Below, piece after piece: positions 11,743 through 22,468 of a stretch of DNA of 64,000 nucleotides. The notes under the pieces were generated by a model. It was not told where the DNA came from. It did no database searches and was given only the letters and a program-made list of their open reading frames with translations. The stretch is from Pseudopyrenochaeta lycopersici. Its lineage: Eukaryota; Ascomycota; Dothideomycetes; Pleosporales; Pseudopyrenochaetaceae. Location: assembly GCA_003313425.1 (NCBI GenBank), contig NHZP01000007.1:558001-622000 (forward strand), read 5' to 3'. Position 1 is the first letter of the stretch. Each line of letters starts with the position of its first letter. Made by a program: the position numbers and the translations under genes.

Positions 11743-13269
11743 ATGTCGTCTCCAAGTCCCATCCCGCCCCCGAACGACCGCCGCAGCTCGCGGGCGTCCA
11801 GCAATGCAGGCACGCCCTATGCCGACGACGGCTCTATACTGGTTGGTGGCCCTCCCACCAGCCCTTCACCTCTGGCTCTCCGAGTCTCAAACTCACCCTC
11901 CTCCAAGCGTCGACAGAGCCGGACCATCAAGGTCCCCCCCGAATTCCAGTCGCTCGAATACGTCTCCACCCCCGACAGCAACCTCGTCTGCCTGATCTGC
12001 CACACGCCCTTCGAGAAGCCCGTTCAGCTCTCCTGCGACCACTACTTCTGCCGAGAATGTCTGGAGCACGCCTGGGCCCCGCAGGCAAACGGCCGCCGCA
12101 CGTGCCCTACATGTCGAACCACGGTGGAGTCGGACAAGGATATTCGGCCTGTGCCCAAGATCATCGAGACAATGCTCGACGAGCTTGTCGTCAAGTGTCC
12201 GAACACGAAGGCGGGCTGCAACTGGGCCCATCACCGTGTCAATGTCCACGACCACGTCATGCTCTACTGCGAATACACGCCCGTCGAGTGCTCGGGCACA
12301 GACTGTCGCCTGCACATTTCTCAGAAGGACTTTCACAAGGGCTGTCTGCACTACACCGTCAGCTGCGAGGACTGCCATACCTCGTTGATGAAGAAGGACC
12401 TGGAGGGACACCAGCGAAACAATTGCGCGAATCGAATGACCTCGTGCACTTTGTGTTCGGCTAATGTGCTTCGCCTCGACCTCAAACCCCATCTCAACAA
12501 AGACTGCCCAAAGCACATCATCTCATGCCAGGGCACAATTGTCGGATGCAAGTTCACGGCTGAGCGCGCAGAAGTGGTGCTCCACGAAGTCCAGTGCGCC
12601 ATGGCCACAATGGCGCCACACTTCCGAGAACAGCAAGCCCGCATTGAGAGAAACGAAGCGCGACTGGAACCCTTGACTAGGAAGGTCGGCATCCTCGAAG
12701 ACGGCCTCTCCAACATCACCAACATTCTTTATCCCGCCAATTCCAACGACCAGTCATTTCCCGTCACTGACCCCTTGGATCCTAACGACGCCGACCCACA
12801 AGCACCAACACCCGACTTTCGTCTACCCCCCGCGTCATTTCCACCAGTTCCACCAGGCAATGACAGCACCCCGGCTCAGCCTCCTTTTGACTCACAAGTA
12901 CACCATCTCCTTACGCTGCACGACTCCCTTCGCGAGGAAGTGTCTCGCATTGCAAACGCCATGACTGATCTCGACGGTCGCACCAATATGATGATCATCA
13001 ACGAGAGTCAACGTGCAAAAGACGAAATGCTGCACGCCAATGCCGCCATCAGCAGCCTGCGTATGCACCTGCAATGGCTGGTCAGCGCAACGATACACCA
13101 GCGCACTACGTCCGGATCGACGGCTAGAACTGCTGCTGGTAGCACCAACGTCAGTGCGAGTGGCAGCAGTGCGACTCGGGCGACGGCTGCCAGACCTGGA
13201 CCGAGTGCAACGTTGCAAGGACCTTTCCGGAGGCTGAGCGATTCAACAAGACAGGACACTAAGCTTTGA
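11743..13269 (+). CDS. RING-finger protein with TRAF-type zinc fingers
   Basis: Likely an E3 ubiquitin ligase; substrate unknown. The single exon from the Met at 11743 (MSSPSPIPPP) gives 508 residues. Residues 1-65 are Ser/Pro rich. A C3HC4 RING lies at about 83-124 (CLICHTPF, CDHYFCRECL, CPTC). TRAF-like zinc fingers follow at about 145-280 with repeated Cys/His pairs such as CPNTKAGCNW, CEYTPVECSG and CEDCHTSLMKKDLEGHQRN. A coiled-coil-like stretch lies at about 285-330, then a Pro-rich linker, a second helical part (HDSLREEVSRIANAMTDL) and a Ser/Thr/Ala-rich tail. There is no TRAF MATH domain. The frame extends upstream to 11143 but that part has repeat-like, low-complexity translation. 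Confidence 0.85.
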   Translation: MSSPSPIPPPNDRRSSRASSNAGTPYADDGSILVGGPPTSPSPLALRVSNSPSSKRRQSRTIKVPPEFQSLEYVSTPDSNLVCLICHTPFEKPVQLSCDHYFCRECLEHAWAPQANGRRTCPTCRTTVESDKDIRPVPKIIETMLDELVVKCPNTKAGCNWAHHRVNVHDHVMLYCEYTPVECSGTDCRLHISQKDFHKGCLHYTVSCEDCHTSLMKKDLEGHQRNNCANRMTSCTLCSANVLRLDLKPHLNKDCPKHIISCQGTIVGCKFTAERAEVVLHEVQCAMATMAPHFREQQARIERNEARLEPLTRKVGILEDGLSNITNILYPANSNDQSFPVTDPLDPNDADPQAPTPDFRLPPASFPPVPPGNDSTPAQPPFDSQVHHLLTLHDSLREEVSRIANAMTDLDGRTNMMIINESQRAKDEMLHANAAISSLRMHLQWLVSATIHQRTTSGSTARTAAGSTNVSASGSSATRATAARPGPSATLQGPFRRLSDSTRQDTKL

Positions 13270-13645
13270 TTGTTTCTTCTTCTCCTTTTCATCTTTTTTC
13301 TTTCCCGTCTCAGGCCTTTTTACCAAGTATGACTTATGAAAAGTGATTTCAGGCGGCTTTTACGGTACCCTGGATGGGTTCGGCGTTTTTCTGGCAGTAT
13401 GCACTACACCTGATGTGTCTCCATCTTCTCAATCGGAGTTCATGGCCCAGGCATAGAATGTGAGATATGATTATACCCCCTTTTACCTGCTGTTCATTCG
13501 GGTCACATGGACGGATTTGCAACTTAATGAGCGTCCTCTAGAGCGAATAGAACGGGTTGGCATCTCGAAAAGCGCTCTTCACAATTAGCATTAGATAGTA
13601 CTTGTCATCGATAGCACAGCCCAATCACAATATTACATCTTCATA
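13270..13645. other. Convergent 3' regions
   Basis: 376 bases between convergent genes; no gene seen. Confidence 0.5.
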
Positions 13646-14882
13646 TTATAAGAAGTCGGCCTCATCTACATGCTCCCCTCTCCGTGCTGCCAGATAGACC
13701 CTCCCACTCTCGTAGGCTCCCAGGTACAGCCCAGCTCCAATAAACGTCCATACGGCTCTCAATGCACCACCTCTCCACAGTCCACTAACACCTCTTTCAG
13801 CAATGATTTCCTGGCCAATTTTCCAACTGCTCTTCCTCCCCTTTCTCGATTCTGATGTCATCGGATTGAGTTGTCGCGCAGCGTTCTTCGCAGTCGCCTT
13901 GGACGTCTTCACCGACTTCCCAAACGCATCTACTAACCCGTCTGCGCTGGATTTCGACGACGACGACGCTGCTGCAGATGCGGCTTCATGCGAGGCGTCG
14001 TCCATGGCAGTCAGCATAATCCGCGTCTTCACCACATCAATAGGCGTGGTAATCACTGCTGCAACCGCACCCGCACTCCCAGCACTCACCGCCGTAATCC
14101 ACCCACTCTCCAGCACCGTGCCCGTCGTCAGCCCCCGCCGGTCCCGATACTCCCTGATGCCGGCCTTCAGGCGCTCAAACATGGGGAACTGCATCGCGGT
14201 GAAGGGCAAGTTGCGGCCGGCCAGCGCCGTGTAGCCGCGCCACAGGGCGAGCGGGTTGGATTTGAATCTGGCGAGCGTCTGGATGGTGGCGTTGGTCGGG
14301 GAGCCCGAGGACACCATTTGGGCGTTTTGCTTGATGACTTCGGCTGGGGTGAGGATGGCGCAGGAGACGAGCTCGGCGAGGGAGGACGCCCCTGCGTGGA
14401 CGAAGGCGATGGGTAGGACGCCATTGGGGGAGGAAGACGTGGTGTTGAGGCTGGTGAGGAGGGATTTTGTATGTTCGTAGGTTGTGAAGAAAGCTCCTGC
14501 TGGGTGGTGTTAATATTTAACTCTGGACTTTTTCGACGACGACCACGCTCTTACATGAAGGAAGTGTTGCTATGATGACGCTGCCAATGCCCTGATACAC
14601 GCCCCGGAATAACGCGGGATTCGGCTTCCCCGTCTGGGCGTTTGTGTAGAATCTTGCATAGTCTGGCGATTGAATTCTGGTCTTGATGGTGTCCAACGGG
14701 TATACGAGGAGGTCGACTGTAAATGCTGCAATTGCGCCTGCCTGCAAAAAAAAAGGTGGGGTTAAAACAGGTACTTTTTCTTGAAATCTTCCTTCCTGCT
14801 CTTTTTGTATTTGCCTAGATTTGCAACGATGGGCGTGGGTGTGACTTACAATGAGTATGTCAGAATTAGTGTTGCCAGACAT
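13646..14882 (-). CDS. PET8: Mitochondrial S-adenosylmethionine carrier
   Basis: A member of the mitochondrial carrier family closest to Pet8/SLC25A26, which imports S-adenosylmethionine into the matrix. Three exons: 14882-14850 (33 bases), 14741-14555 and 14499-13646, giving 357 residues. Three carrier repeats are marked by YPLDTIKTRIQS, TPAEVIKQNAQ and TPIDVVKTRIM. Typical pieces are AGAIAAFTVDLL, AGRNLPFTAMQFPMFE and the C-terminal GLWRGGALRAVWTFIGAGLY. An extra Ser/Ala/Lys-rich insert of about 60 residues separates the third signature from the rest of that repeat, making it longer than yeast Pet8. A run of about nine T on the coding strand precedes the second acceptor. Acceptor 3 was chosen because the neighbouring CAG would create a stop. 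Confidence 0.9.
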
Positions 14883-15455
14883 GTAGAAAAGTGCGGAAGG
14901 TTTACCCAGAGGTTTTGAGAATGATCATGACGGGCGAGCGACAGCAGACGACTTTACGGTGCTGAGGCTTCTAAGCGCGACGGATCATCAGGGTCCGGGG
15001 AATATGCAGAACGTCACCGATAGCACTCCGATACGCCAGCGCGCTTTCACGTGTGACGTGCATTCACAGCGAAGTCGGCGCTCTTTCGGTGATGCTTGTT
15101 GTCTTATCTGATGCGCTTCTAGGCTTGTTGTAGCTTGTACCTGTGCCTGCACGCCACTATGCGGTTTCTAAGGCTGCTACACCAGAGTTGGGATATCCTG
15201 GAAGGAATGAGCACACAACGCTCCTTGGATGAATTTGTAACATGATTGCCCGTATCATGTGAAGCACCTGTCAATTTCTATGCCAGTTCAGTTCATTTCT
15301 AATACCTTGTTCCAAGCCAAGGTGTGGTGGGTGACTCTTTCAGCACAAAGGCAAGTTTAGCCGAGCAGTCATATCGATAGCTTCCAGTCAGTCCTCCTAA
15401 ACTATTCCCCGCCAGTCTCAAACTTTATGACATTCAAGACGGCCGTGCGATCACA
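14883..15455. promoter_or_regulatory. Shared upstream region of PET8 and SEN54
   Basis: 573 bases between divergent start codons. No open frame of note; no clear TATA box. Confidence 0.4.
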
Positions 15456-16776
15456 ATGGCCGACGAAGACGAAGACCTCTCGCACCTTCGCGCACCCGAG
15501 CCTGCGGGATTTGATCTCACAGAGGAGACGCAGGATTTCCGCTTTTTCGACAAGCTAACGTGCGTTCTTCAGCCAACCACGACGCTTAAGCTTCATCCTG
15601 CAACATGCTGACAATGGTAACAGAGCGCAAGAAAACGGCGAAAAGACGCTCCCAAAGCGCGGCGAAAAAGACTTTGAAAGCCATGCTACAAACCTCCAAC
15701 TCGAGACGCTCGAGGCCTCGCGCCGGGCCATGCACGGCGTGCTCTCGTGGCAACGGACGCATACCCAGAAGAACCACATCGTAGCAATGTACGACCCAGA
15801 CAGCAACATGGCATATGTGGATAAGGTCAAGTCGCAGCACTTCCAGACCATAGGGACACCAAAAGGAGGCAAGGAATGGCTACTGCCCGAAGAAGCGCTG
15901 TTCTTGATTGAGAGGGGGACGGTCGACTGTCGGTGGCCAGTGAAGCGCGAAGTGGGCGATGAAGAAGTGTATAGAATTGAAGATGGGGCACCAATGAGTC
16001 TGCAGTCTGCTTATGCGGCCTTCATTGGATATGAGGGTGGTGTTGGTGGGAAGCTGACCCTGGAGATGTACAATGTCTATGCAGGACTGAAGAGATCAGG
16101 ATATGTCATCTTTCGGACAGGAACTTGGAATGACGACCGAGGAGAACTACTGCTTCCTGAAGCAAAAGCGCCAGAGGATGCGAAACCAAAACCCGGACTC
16201 TTCACACGCTTCTTTTCAGAGATCTGGCGGCGCTTGAGCAACCCAACCCACACCATCACGCCCGAGAGCCTCGCCTTCGGGCCTCTCGTTAAGCCTGGCT
16301 TGTACAGAAATTACAACGACATATACCGCCTTTTAAACATCATTCCAACTCATGACCGCATATCACCTCCATCCTTCATGCTTCCTCCCTCTGCCGACAA
16401 TCCCTTCCGCATCCACTTCGACGTCTACCGCACAACCGCCAAATTCCGCAAATCCGCCCGTGGCCCGCCAGACTTCCGCATCTGTGTCATTGACGCGCGC
16501 TCAACTTCCATTCCTACTGGCGCACAGCTGAACGACCTAATGGCGCAGGTCCCAGAAGACCGGCCGAAAGATAGTGTCCAGCCGTTCCAGAAGCTGAAGC
16601 ATGGGTGTAAGAATGTCATTCTAGCGGTTGTAGATAATGGTGTTCCAAGCTATATCAAGCTTGCGGACAGTCCGTTCGAAGAAGTCAAGATCTATGAGAG
16701 AGCTGGCCCCAGGGGTAAGGGTGGGAGAGGTAGGGGAGGTAGGGGACGAGGAAGGGGCAGGGGGAGAGGACGATGA
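15456..16776 (+). CDS. SEN54: tRNA-splicing endonuclease subunit Sen54
   Basis: A structural, non-catalytic subunit of the Sen2/Sen34/Sen54/Sen15 complex that cuts introns from pre-tRNAs. Two exons, 15456-15559 and 15624-16776, with a GTGCGT...CAG intron, give 418 residues. The N-terminal domain shows DFRFFDKLTAQENGEKTLPK, RGEKDFESHATNLQ, the run LEASRRAMHGVLSWQRTHT and VDKVKSQHFQTIGTPKGGKE, then LLPEEALFLIERGTVDCRW, all typical of Sen54. The C-terminal part carries YVIFRTGTW, FDVYRTTAKFRKSARGPPDF and CKNVILAVVDNGVPSYIKLA. Unusually the protein ends with about 22 residues of Arg/Gly repeat after YERAGPRG. No catalytic triad is expected in this subunit. Confidence 0.95.
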
Positions 16777-17369
16777 GGTGCAATCGTAGGCCATGGTTCA
16801 CAACGATCACAGCTTATCATAAGCTTTCGATCCGTACTCTTCCCTCGCTCTGAAGGCTAGGACATTGAACATATACCCCGGATCTTCCGAAAGCGGAGAT
16901 ATTCCAAGACATCACGATAAGTGATCTAGTTCCACCGAGATCGTTCATTCTTTGAGCAAGTCAAGCTGCTTGGGAGCTGAACGCAAGATCGGTGGGTGAG
17001 AAAGCAGTTGGTGCACATTTGTGGTACTTATAGTAAACAAGGCAGCTTCAGCGCAATGCTAGTATATCCACTACATGCAGATGATTCTGCGTAGTAAGCC
17101 GCTTGTTATACAAATGAGAATGCTTGACATGCATTTCTAGGGATATTTACTGTATTTCTCTGCTTTACATGACCATATGATCCAGCCAGTGATGTAGCGT
17201 AACCGGGATGATCGACTTGCCGAGGCATCTTCCCCAGATATCGTAACCTCCGCTTCAACTCCGCAATTTACTACCGTCAAACTCCAACGCACGCAGTGGC
17301 ACTCTACATTTCCTGCAAGACACAAATTAGACACTTTCACCATTCAAAATCCAATCAACATATTCCAAG
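16777..17369. other. Intergenic, nothing recognised
   Basis: SEN54 3' region and the upstream region of the dehydrogenase; no gene seen. Confidence 0.5.
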
Positions 17370-18429
17370 ATGCCTCCAGCGCCGAAAGTAAAGCCGCAAG
17401 GTCTGAGCAAAGAGCTCTCGGAGCCCCTCCCGGACCCGAGTACCTTTGATGGTGTACCAGGAGTCCGAACTATTGCTGGGGATCTGGGCAATCAGTAAGT
17501 TTGAGGTTGGGCCGTTGGGATATTTTATGGAAACCAAGCTGACTAGCATTGACAGGAGAGTCAAGGGCAAGGTCATCATCGTCACTGGTACGCCTGACAT
17601 CTCGAGCACGTCTAATTGCATTCTGATACTAACCATCTCCACAGGTGCAAACTCCTTGATAGGCATCGGCCGCGCCTCAGCCCATCAATTTGCCCGTCAC
17701 GGCGCCCGTGCAATCTTCATCTGCGATTTCGCAAACTCGAACCTTGCCCATCATAAACGCGAATTGAACTCTCTATACCCCTCCGTCGACATCCATACAC
17801 GGCAGTTTGACGCCGGCGACGAAGCCTCGGTCAAAGAAGTAGTGCAAGAAGCAGTAGACAAATATGGCCGTCTCGACGTCTTCTTCGCCAACGCCGGCAT
17901 CTCAAGTATGAAGGTGTTCTGGGAAGAAGACTCGGAAGGCTTCATGAAGATGATGAAGACAAACGCCCTCTCTGTATTCCTAGCCGCAAAATACGCAAGC
18001 AGAGCCATGCTCAAGACCAGTGCCGAGAAACCCTATCCCGGCGGAAGCATCATCGGCACCGCCTCTGTCGCCGGTCTGCGCTCCAACGCAGGACCCACCG
18101 ACTACTCTGCCTCCAAAGCCGCAGTCATCTCCCTCATGCAGACGTGCGCCTACCAGCTCGTCGGCACAGGCATCCGCTGCAACGCCGTCTGCCCGGGCCT
18201 CATCGAAACCGGCATGACCAAGATTACCTACGACGGAGCGCGCAAGAGGGGCACCGAGGCCAAGATTGGCCAACTCAATCCCCTGAGGCGAGGCGGCCAG
18301 CCTGATGAGATTGCCCGTGCTGTGCTGTTTTTGGCGAGCGACGAGGCGAGCTATGTCAATGCCCAGGCGTGGGCTGTGGACGGCGGGTTGAGTGGAGGAA
18401 TGCCGTTTGTGCCGGGCAAATTGGCATAA
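17370..18429 (+). CDS. Short-chain dehydrogenase/reductase
   Basis: A classical SDR, NAD(P)-dependent, substrate unknown. Three exons: 17370-17494, 17556-17587 (only 32 bases) and 17645-18429, giving 313 residues. The nucleotide-binding motif VTGANSLIGIGRA is split across the second intron. Also present are CDFAN (end of beta-2), FFANAGISS (the NNAG position), the catalytic Ser in GTASVAGLRS and the YSASK motif, then RCNAVCPGLIETGMT. The C-terminal FLASDEASYVNAQAWAVDGG closes the fold. The N-terminal 45 residues (Pro/Lys rich, LSKELSEPLPDPSTFDG) form an extension before the Rossmann fold. No transit or signal peptide is obvious and no pathway partner adjoins it. Confidence 0.9.
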
Positions 18430-18839
18430 GCCAGTATTTGTAGTCCGAAAAAAAGTAAAGGAAGGTGTACATCTGTCTTTTTCAGATGGAGAATAAAAGC
18501 GACGCTAGTGCTGTGTGCAATGCTGTGTTCATATGTCTGATTTTTGGATTGACTATGATGACTTCTATATACTTTCTGGAATTTACTCACACGCGACTTT
18601 CGTCTTGAATGTAGTCCTCGAGCGGTTCGAGGATGGCGTCGTCGTTGTACAGAGGGGTTTTCGGTGCGATGTGTCCAAAATGATCTTGCTCAGTTATAGT
18701 AGGTGGATCCTGCAACTCTGCCTCATTTCTCCAGTCATGACTTTCGCCAACTTAATCACCATTTCTATATCTTCCCTGTCATTTTCTGCAATGAACTCTC
18801 AAATCCGCGCTAGTTGAGTCTGAAATTTCCTTGATCATC
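18430..18839. other. Convergent 3' regions
   Basis: 410 bases between convergent genes; no gene seen. Confidence 0.5.
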
Positions 18840-19736
18840 TCATTCTTCCTCCGCATCTACACCCGCATCAGCGTCCTCCAAGTCACCAGCACCATCGTCT
18901 GTTCCTTCAAACTCCTCTCCTTCGCTCTCAGCTTCATCCTCGTCTTCCGATGCCGAGGGTGGTGCTGACTGTCGAGCAGGAGCTGGTGGTTTGCTGACTT
19001 CTTTATGCTTGCGTAGCTCTGTCGTATAGGCCGGTTTTGACGAACTCCCATTTGCCTTTTCAGTCTTCTTCCCAAGCGTGTTGTCCACATCACTGTGTAT
19101 AAGAGGCGTTGGGTTCTTTATATCGGTCCTAAGGATATCTTTCGACCAGGCTTTCTCCATCTCTTGTGGGTCCACTTCGGGATCGACTATATCCATGCTA
19201 GACCTCTTGCTCTTCTTGTATACGTCCCCTTCAAACGTCACTCGCTTTCTTTTGGTCATTTTTCCTTCAGATCCTGCCATTTTCGCTTGATTCTCGCTGT
19301 CGTCTAGCTTTTCTATGTCATATTTTTCTGCAGACCGCCCTTCTTCATATCTCTTCCGCTTACGCTCCCAAGTATCATGCCCACTGGCCAGCTCCTCAGT
19401 AAACCAGTACGGATCACTGTTCCCCGTTACTTTTCTCGCTTGCTCATACTCAGGGTCACCCCGTAGGGGGAAGAAGCCACGCAGGTATATGCTTGGCTCG
19501 GGTGAAGACTGAGCCTGCTGTTGATTGAGGACGCTGGAAGGGGACGGAGATGGAGCATGAGAACGAACTCGAGCACGAGGCGAGCGAGTGGGGCGTCTAG
19601 TTAGGGTGGGAGGATTGTCGAAGGCCCTGTGCTCGATGCTGGGAGTAGATGGAGGGGCATATTTGGGCAAAGAGTGGAGAGTTCTTTGACGCGAAGCTGT
19701 CTCTAAATTATTGGGGAGCTGGGTAGGTGGCTCCAT
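18840..19736 (-). CDS. Unrecognised nuclear-type disordered protein
   Basis: A single exon from the Met at 19736 (MEPPTQLPNNLETASRQR) gives 298 residues; the frame is open a further 15 codons upstream to another Met. Residues 1-85 are Pro/Arg/Ser rich. A more ordered stretch lies at about 80-130 (IYLRGFFPLRGDPEYEQARK, DPYWFTEELASGHDTWERKR). Basic clusters that could be nuclear signals follow (KRKRYEEG, TKRKRVTF, KKSKRSS). The last 45 residues are almost wholly acidic (Glu, Asp, Gly). I do not recognise the family. The basic middle with acidic tail suggests a chromatin or ribosome-biogenesis type factor, but that is inference. Confidence 0.65.
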   Translation of the reverse strand: MEPPTQLPNNLETASRQRTLHSLPKYAPPSTPSIEHRAFDNPPTLTRRPTRSPRARVRSHAPSPSPSSVLNQQQAQSSPEPSIYLRGFFPLRGDPEYEQARKVTGNSDPYWFTEELASGHDTWERKRKRYEEGRSAEKYDIEKLDDSENQAKMAGSEGKMTKRKRVTFEGDVYKKSKRSSMDIVDPEVDPQEMEKAWSKDILRTDIKNPTPLIHSDVDNTLGKKTEKANGSSSKPAYTTELRKHKEVSKPPAPARQSAPPSASEDEDEAESEGEEFEGTDDGAGDLEDADAGVDAEEE

Positions 19737-20418
19737 CTTGTAACCCTGTGCTGGATTATTGCACAAGTTATCACTCAGCAAACTGGTGAGATATGCTTGC
19801 AGACTCGATGGTGAGGTTGGAGGTGTTCAAGAGTTTCTTACAAGTACGAATAAATAAAGTCGCCGGTCGGGTTTAACACCCTCTATCGTGGCTGCGGTGC
19901 GCTTAGAATTATTTTGCCATGGTTGAGGGTATTGCGAACCGTCGTCTCAGCACCTCAATAGTCAAATGCCATAAGAGCAAGTCAAGGCTTCGGATGTGTT
20001 ATTCAGCGAGGGATATTGGCTGACTCTGACCCCAATGTCAATATTGGCACTGATGAACATTGTAGAGCTAGTTTGACAAAGATAGCAGGGTCGTACCAAA
20101 CACATCTTGAGTTGCTTCGGGCTTCGTATTGATATTGTAGGTTATGAGGCCGTAAAGGTGTCTTTGCAATCCAGTGCCTCTCCAATCCAGTGCCTCTCCA
20201 ATCCAGTGCCTCTCCAATCCAGTGCCTCTTATTTCGAATGCGCTGCGGAGCCTGTCATCCTGCTCGCCGGCCAACTGTGCAAACTCACTTTCACTCCGAA
20301 AGTTTGTTTACAATGTACAGCTTTTCGCCTTCACCTAAATACTCATTCCTAAATGACACCACTATCGTTCTAAACAACTGCGTCCCATCACCAACAATCG
20401 CGGGCACACGACAACATC
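19737..20418. promoter_or_regulatory. Divergent upstream region with 16-bp repeats
   Basis: 682 bases between divergent open frames. It holds the 16-base tandem repeat at 20167-20230, which lies about 190 bases before the plus-strand start codon. No RNA gene was seen. Confidence 0.4.
20167..20230. repeat. 16-bp tandem repeat, four copies
   Basis: The unit CAATCCAGTGCCTCTC occurs at 20167, 20183, 20199 and 20215, the last copy differing only in its final base. It lies upstream of the gene at 20419. Confidence 0.95.
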
Positions 20419-22215
20419 ATGGAAAACCACAACGCCGCTTTCGGCCGATCGAGCTCAACGCCACTCTTAGTCCAGCGAGCTTCAGATCCTGATGACGAAC
20501 AGGCGAGGGACTACACTCACGAGAGCTCTCCATCTGCCCTACAAATCTCCAGCAATCTTCAGGAATTGTGCAACAGCGCTACTATAGACTGGGCCCCAGA
20601 TCGCTTGCAGTTCTCCAGCCCTAAATCACCTCCTAAGGGGATTTGCTATGACTTGATTACTGATAGCCTAGATGGTCCACCTTCCAGTGAAGCCAGGATG
20701 AAGCACACGAGCAGCCGAGAGAATCTCCCAGGTTGCTCGCCTACGGCCCCAATCCGTGTTGCACCTGAGGCGAAGGCCACTACTGCCCGCGGTTTGAAAG
20801 AGAATGATGATGAGAAAACAAGTTCCGTTACCACTGATAAATCACTAGCTCATGCTGTAGCAACGGAATTCCCGATCGAGGCACAGTCTCAATACGCTAT
20901 GCACTACCCTCCATCTCCATGGAACGGCATAGCTCCGGCTCATGAAATGATGCTGTCGCACTTGCGTGCACCCCCCGGCACCAGAAGCGAGGCCACTCTT
21001 GTGACTGACTACTCTCCCACCATGAGTGTAAGTAGTGGAGATTTCAAGAGCTGCATGTCTCCAAGCCTTCACCGGCAATCAAGTCATGCCTTTCGAACCA
21101 CAGTTGCTGACGATATGCGGTCGCCCAAAGATGTGAATGCACAACCCGGGAACTTGCATCACCGCAGGAAGTCCAGTCGCTTGTCGGCACTCCCAGCTTT
21201 TCCATCGCCATTGGGTCTTGGCCACTCTAAGAAAGGTGGTTCGGGGAGTGATCTGTCGAGCTTGGTAACACCGTTACCTGGTTCGCCCAGTTGCGTCCAA
21301 AAATCTCAAAGGGATGAGGATATATTGAAGAGTCCCATCATCTTTGGTTTGCATACGAGAGAAGATGCCACCGATACGAGAGGTAATCCGGTGCTTATGA
21401 AGAGCATGGCGGCTACCCATTCCAGCAAGTACACCGATCCATTTGTTTACCACGCAGACAAGGATGACAAGTCACTGCCTCCCAGTCCTTGCATGAATCG
21501 GAGGTACAAGAATTTCGAGTGCTCATCTCCTGCTCCAGTCCATACTCCAACTACGCCAGCCCTCGGGCAGTTCTCCTCGAGCATCCCAAGCATCTACTCA
21601 TTTCTTCCGCCGCCCACCCGCGCTGAGCCGCTCCCGATCCCTCCTCCACCACTCTCTAGCATTAGTAAGAAGCTTAAACATACGCCAGAAGCACGTGCCC
21701 GTCTCGACACTCAAAAGGCCATCCGCGAAGAATGGATTCTTACGGAAGCTAAGAAGATCGTTGAACTGAACCTACTCATGATGGCATCTGCGCAGAAGTA
21801 CCAGCATATGGGTGTTAAAGAAGATGGCGAAGCCTGGCAGACTGCATTGATGGCACTAAAGGATGCTCTGGACGTGGAAAAGAGAATGGAGGAACGCAGG
21901 AACCTGTTCATGCCCAGGGCCACGCTGGCAATGCGTACGGGACCCGAAAATGAGGTTGAGGATGGCTCGGCGGCGTATCTGGTGGCAAACGGAGATGCAG
22001 CTAGTGGTGATGATTCGGGAAGCCACGGAGAGAATCGTCTATTCGGATTTGAAATGGCAGTCATGGAGCGGGTATGTGCGGAAGTTAAGCGTGCGGATGA
22101 GGAAGAAGGTGAGATCACTCCTGAGATGCTGGCCACGCTGAACTTGGAGGAGAAAAAGGCCTTGAGGGAGCATCTTATCAGTCGCCTTGAGGATAGTAGA
22201 AACCATAAAGCCTAG
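20419..22215 (+). CDS. Unrecognised Ser/Pro-rich protein with helical C-terminus
   Basis: A single exon of 598 residues starting MENHNAAFGRSSSTPLLVQR. Residues 1-410 are low-complexity, Ser/Pro/Thr rich and presumably disordered, with many SP and TP sites (for example PPSPWNGIAP, TPLPGSPS, PLPIPPPPLSSI) that could be kinase targets. Residues about 415-598 are predicted helical: ARARLDTQKAIREEWILTEA, then KKIVELNLLMMASAQKYQ, DALDVEKRMEERRNLF, and a final EEKKALREHLISRLEDSR. No catalytic motif, signal peptide or membrane segment is visible. I do not recognise the family. The long uninterrupted frame and codon use leave little doubt that it is a gene. Confidence 0.75.
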   Translation: MENHNAAFGRSSSTPLLVQRASDPDDEQARDYTHESSPSALQISSNLQELCNSATIDWAPDRLQFSSPKSPPKGICYDLITDSLDGPPSSEARMKHTSSRENLPGCSPTAPIRVAPEAKATTARGLKENDDEKTSSVTTDKSLAHAVATEFPIEAQSQYAMHYPPSPWNGIAPAHEMMLSHLRAPPGTRSEATLVTDYSPTMSVSSGDFKSCMSPSLHRQSSHAFRTTVADDMRSPKDVNAQPGNLHHRRKSSRLSALPAFPSPLGLGHSKKGGSGSDLSSLVTPLPGSPSCVQKSQRDEDILKSPIIFGLHTREDATDTRGNPVLMKSMAATHSSKYTDPFVYHADKDDKSLPPSPCMNRRYKNFECSSPAPVHTPTTPALGQFSSSIPSIYSFLPPPTRAEPLPIPPPPLSSISKKLKHTPEARARLDTQKAIREEWILTEAKKIVELNLLMMASAQKYQHMGVKEDGEAWQTALMALKDALDVEKRMEERRNLFMPRATLAMRTGPENEVEDGSAAYLVANGDAASGDDSGSHGENRLFGFEMAVMERVCAEVKRADEEEGEITPEMLATLNLEEKKALREHLISRLEDSRNHKA

Positions 22216-22468
22216 AGAGCACCATGTATTTTGGACTAACAATTCGTTCTGATGGTAGCGTAGCAAAGAGAACGTTAGATAGTGACTGAGTTTGAGAAGC
22301 TGAGATTCGAAAATAGCTGAAGAGAGCCAAGCTGTATCTTACAATTACTCGCGAGTACACCGGAGCCTACCGTAGTACTCCATTACCAGAACATTCAATA
22401 ATTTCAAAATGACCATCTATCATCTAGCCTATGTACCATGTATCTAAGACCGACTATGCAGGAAATAT

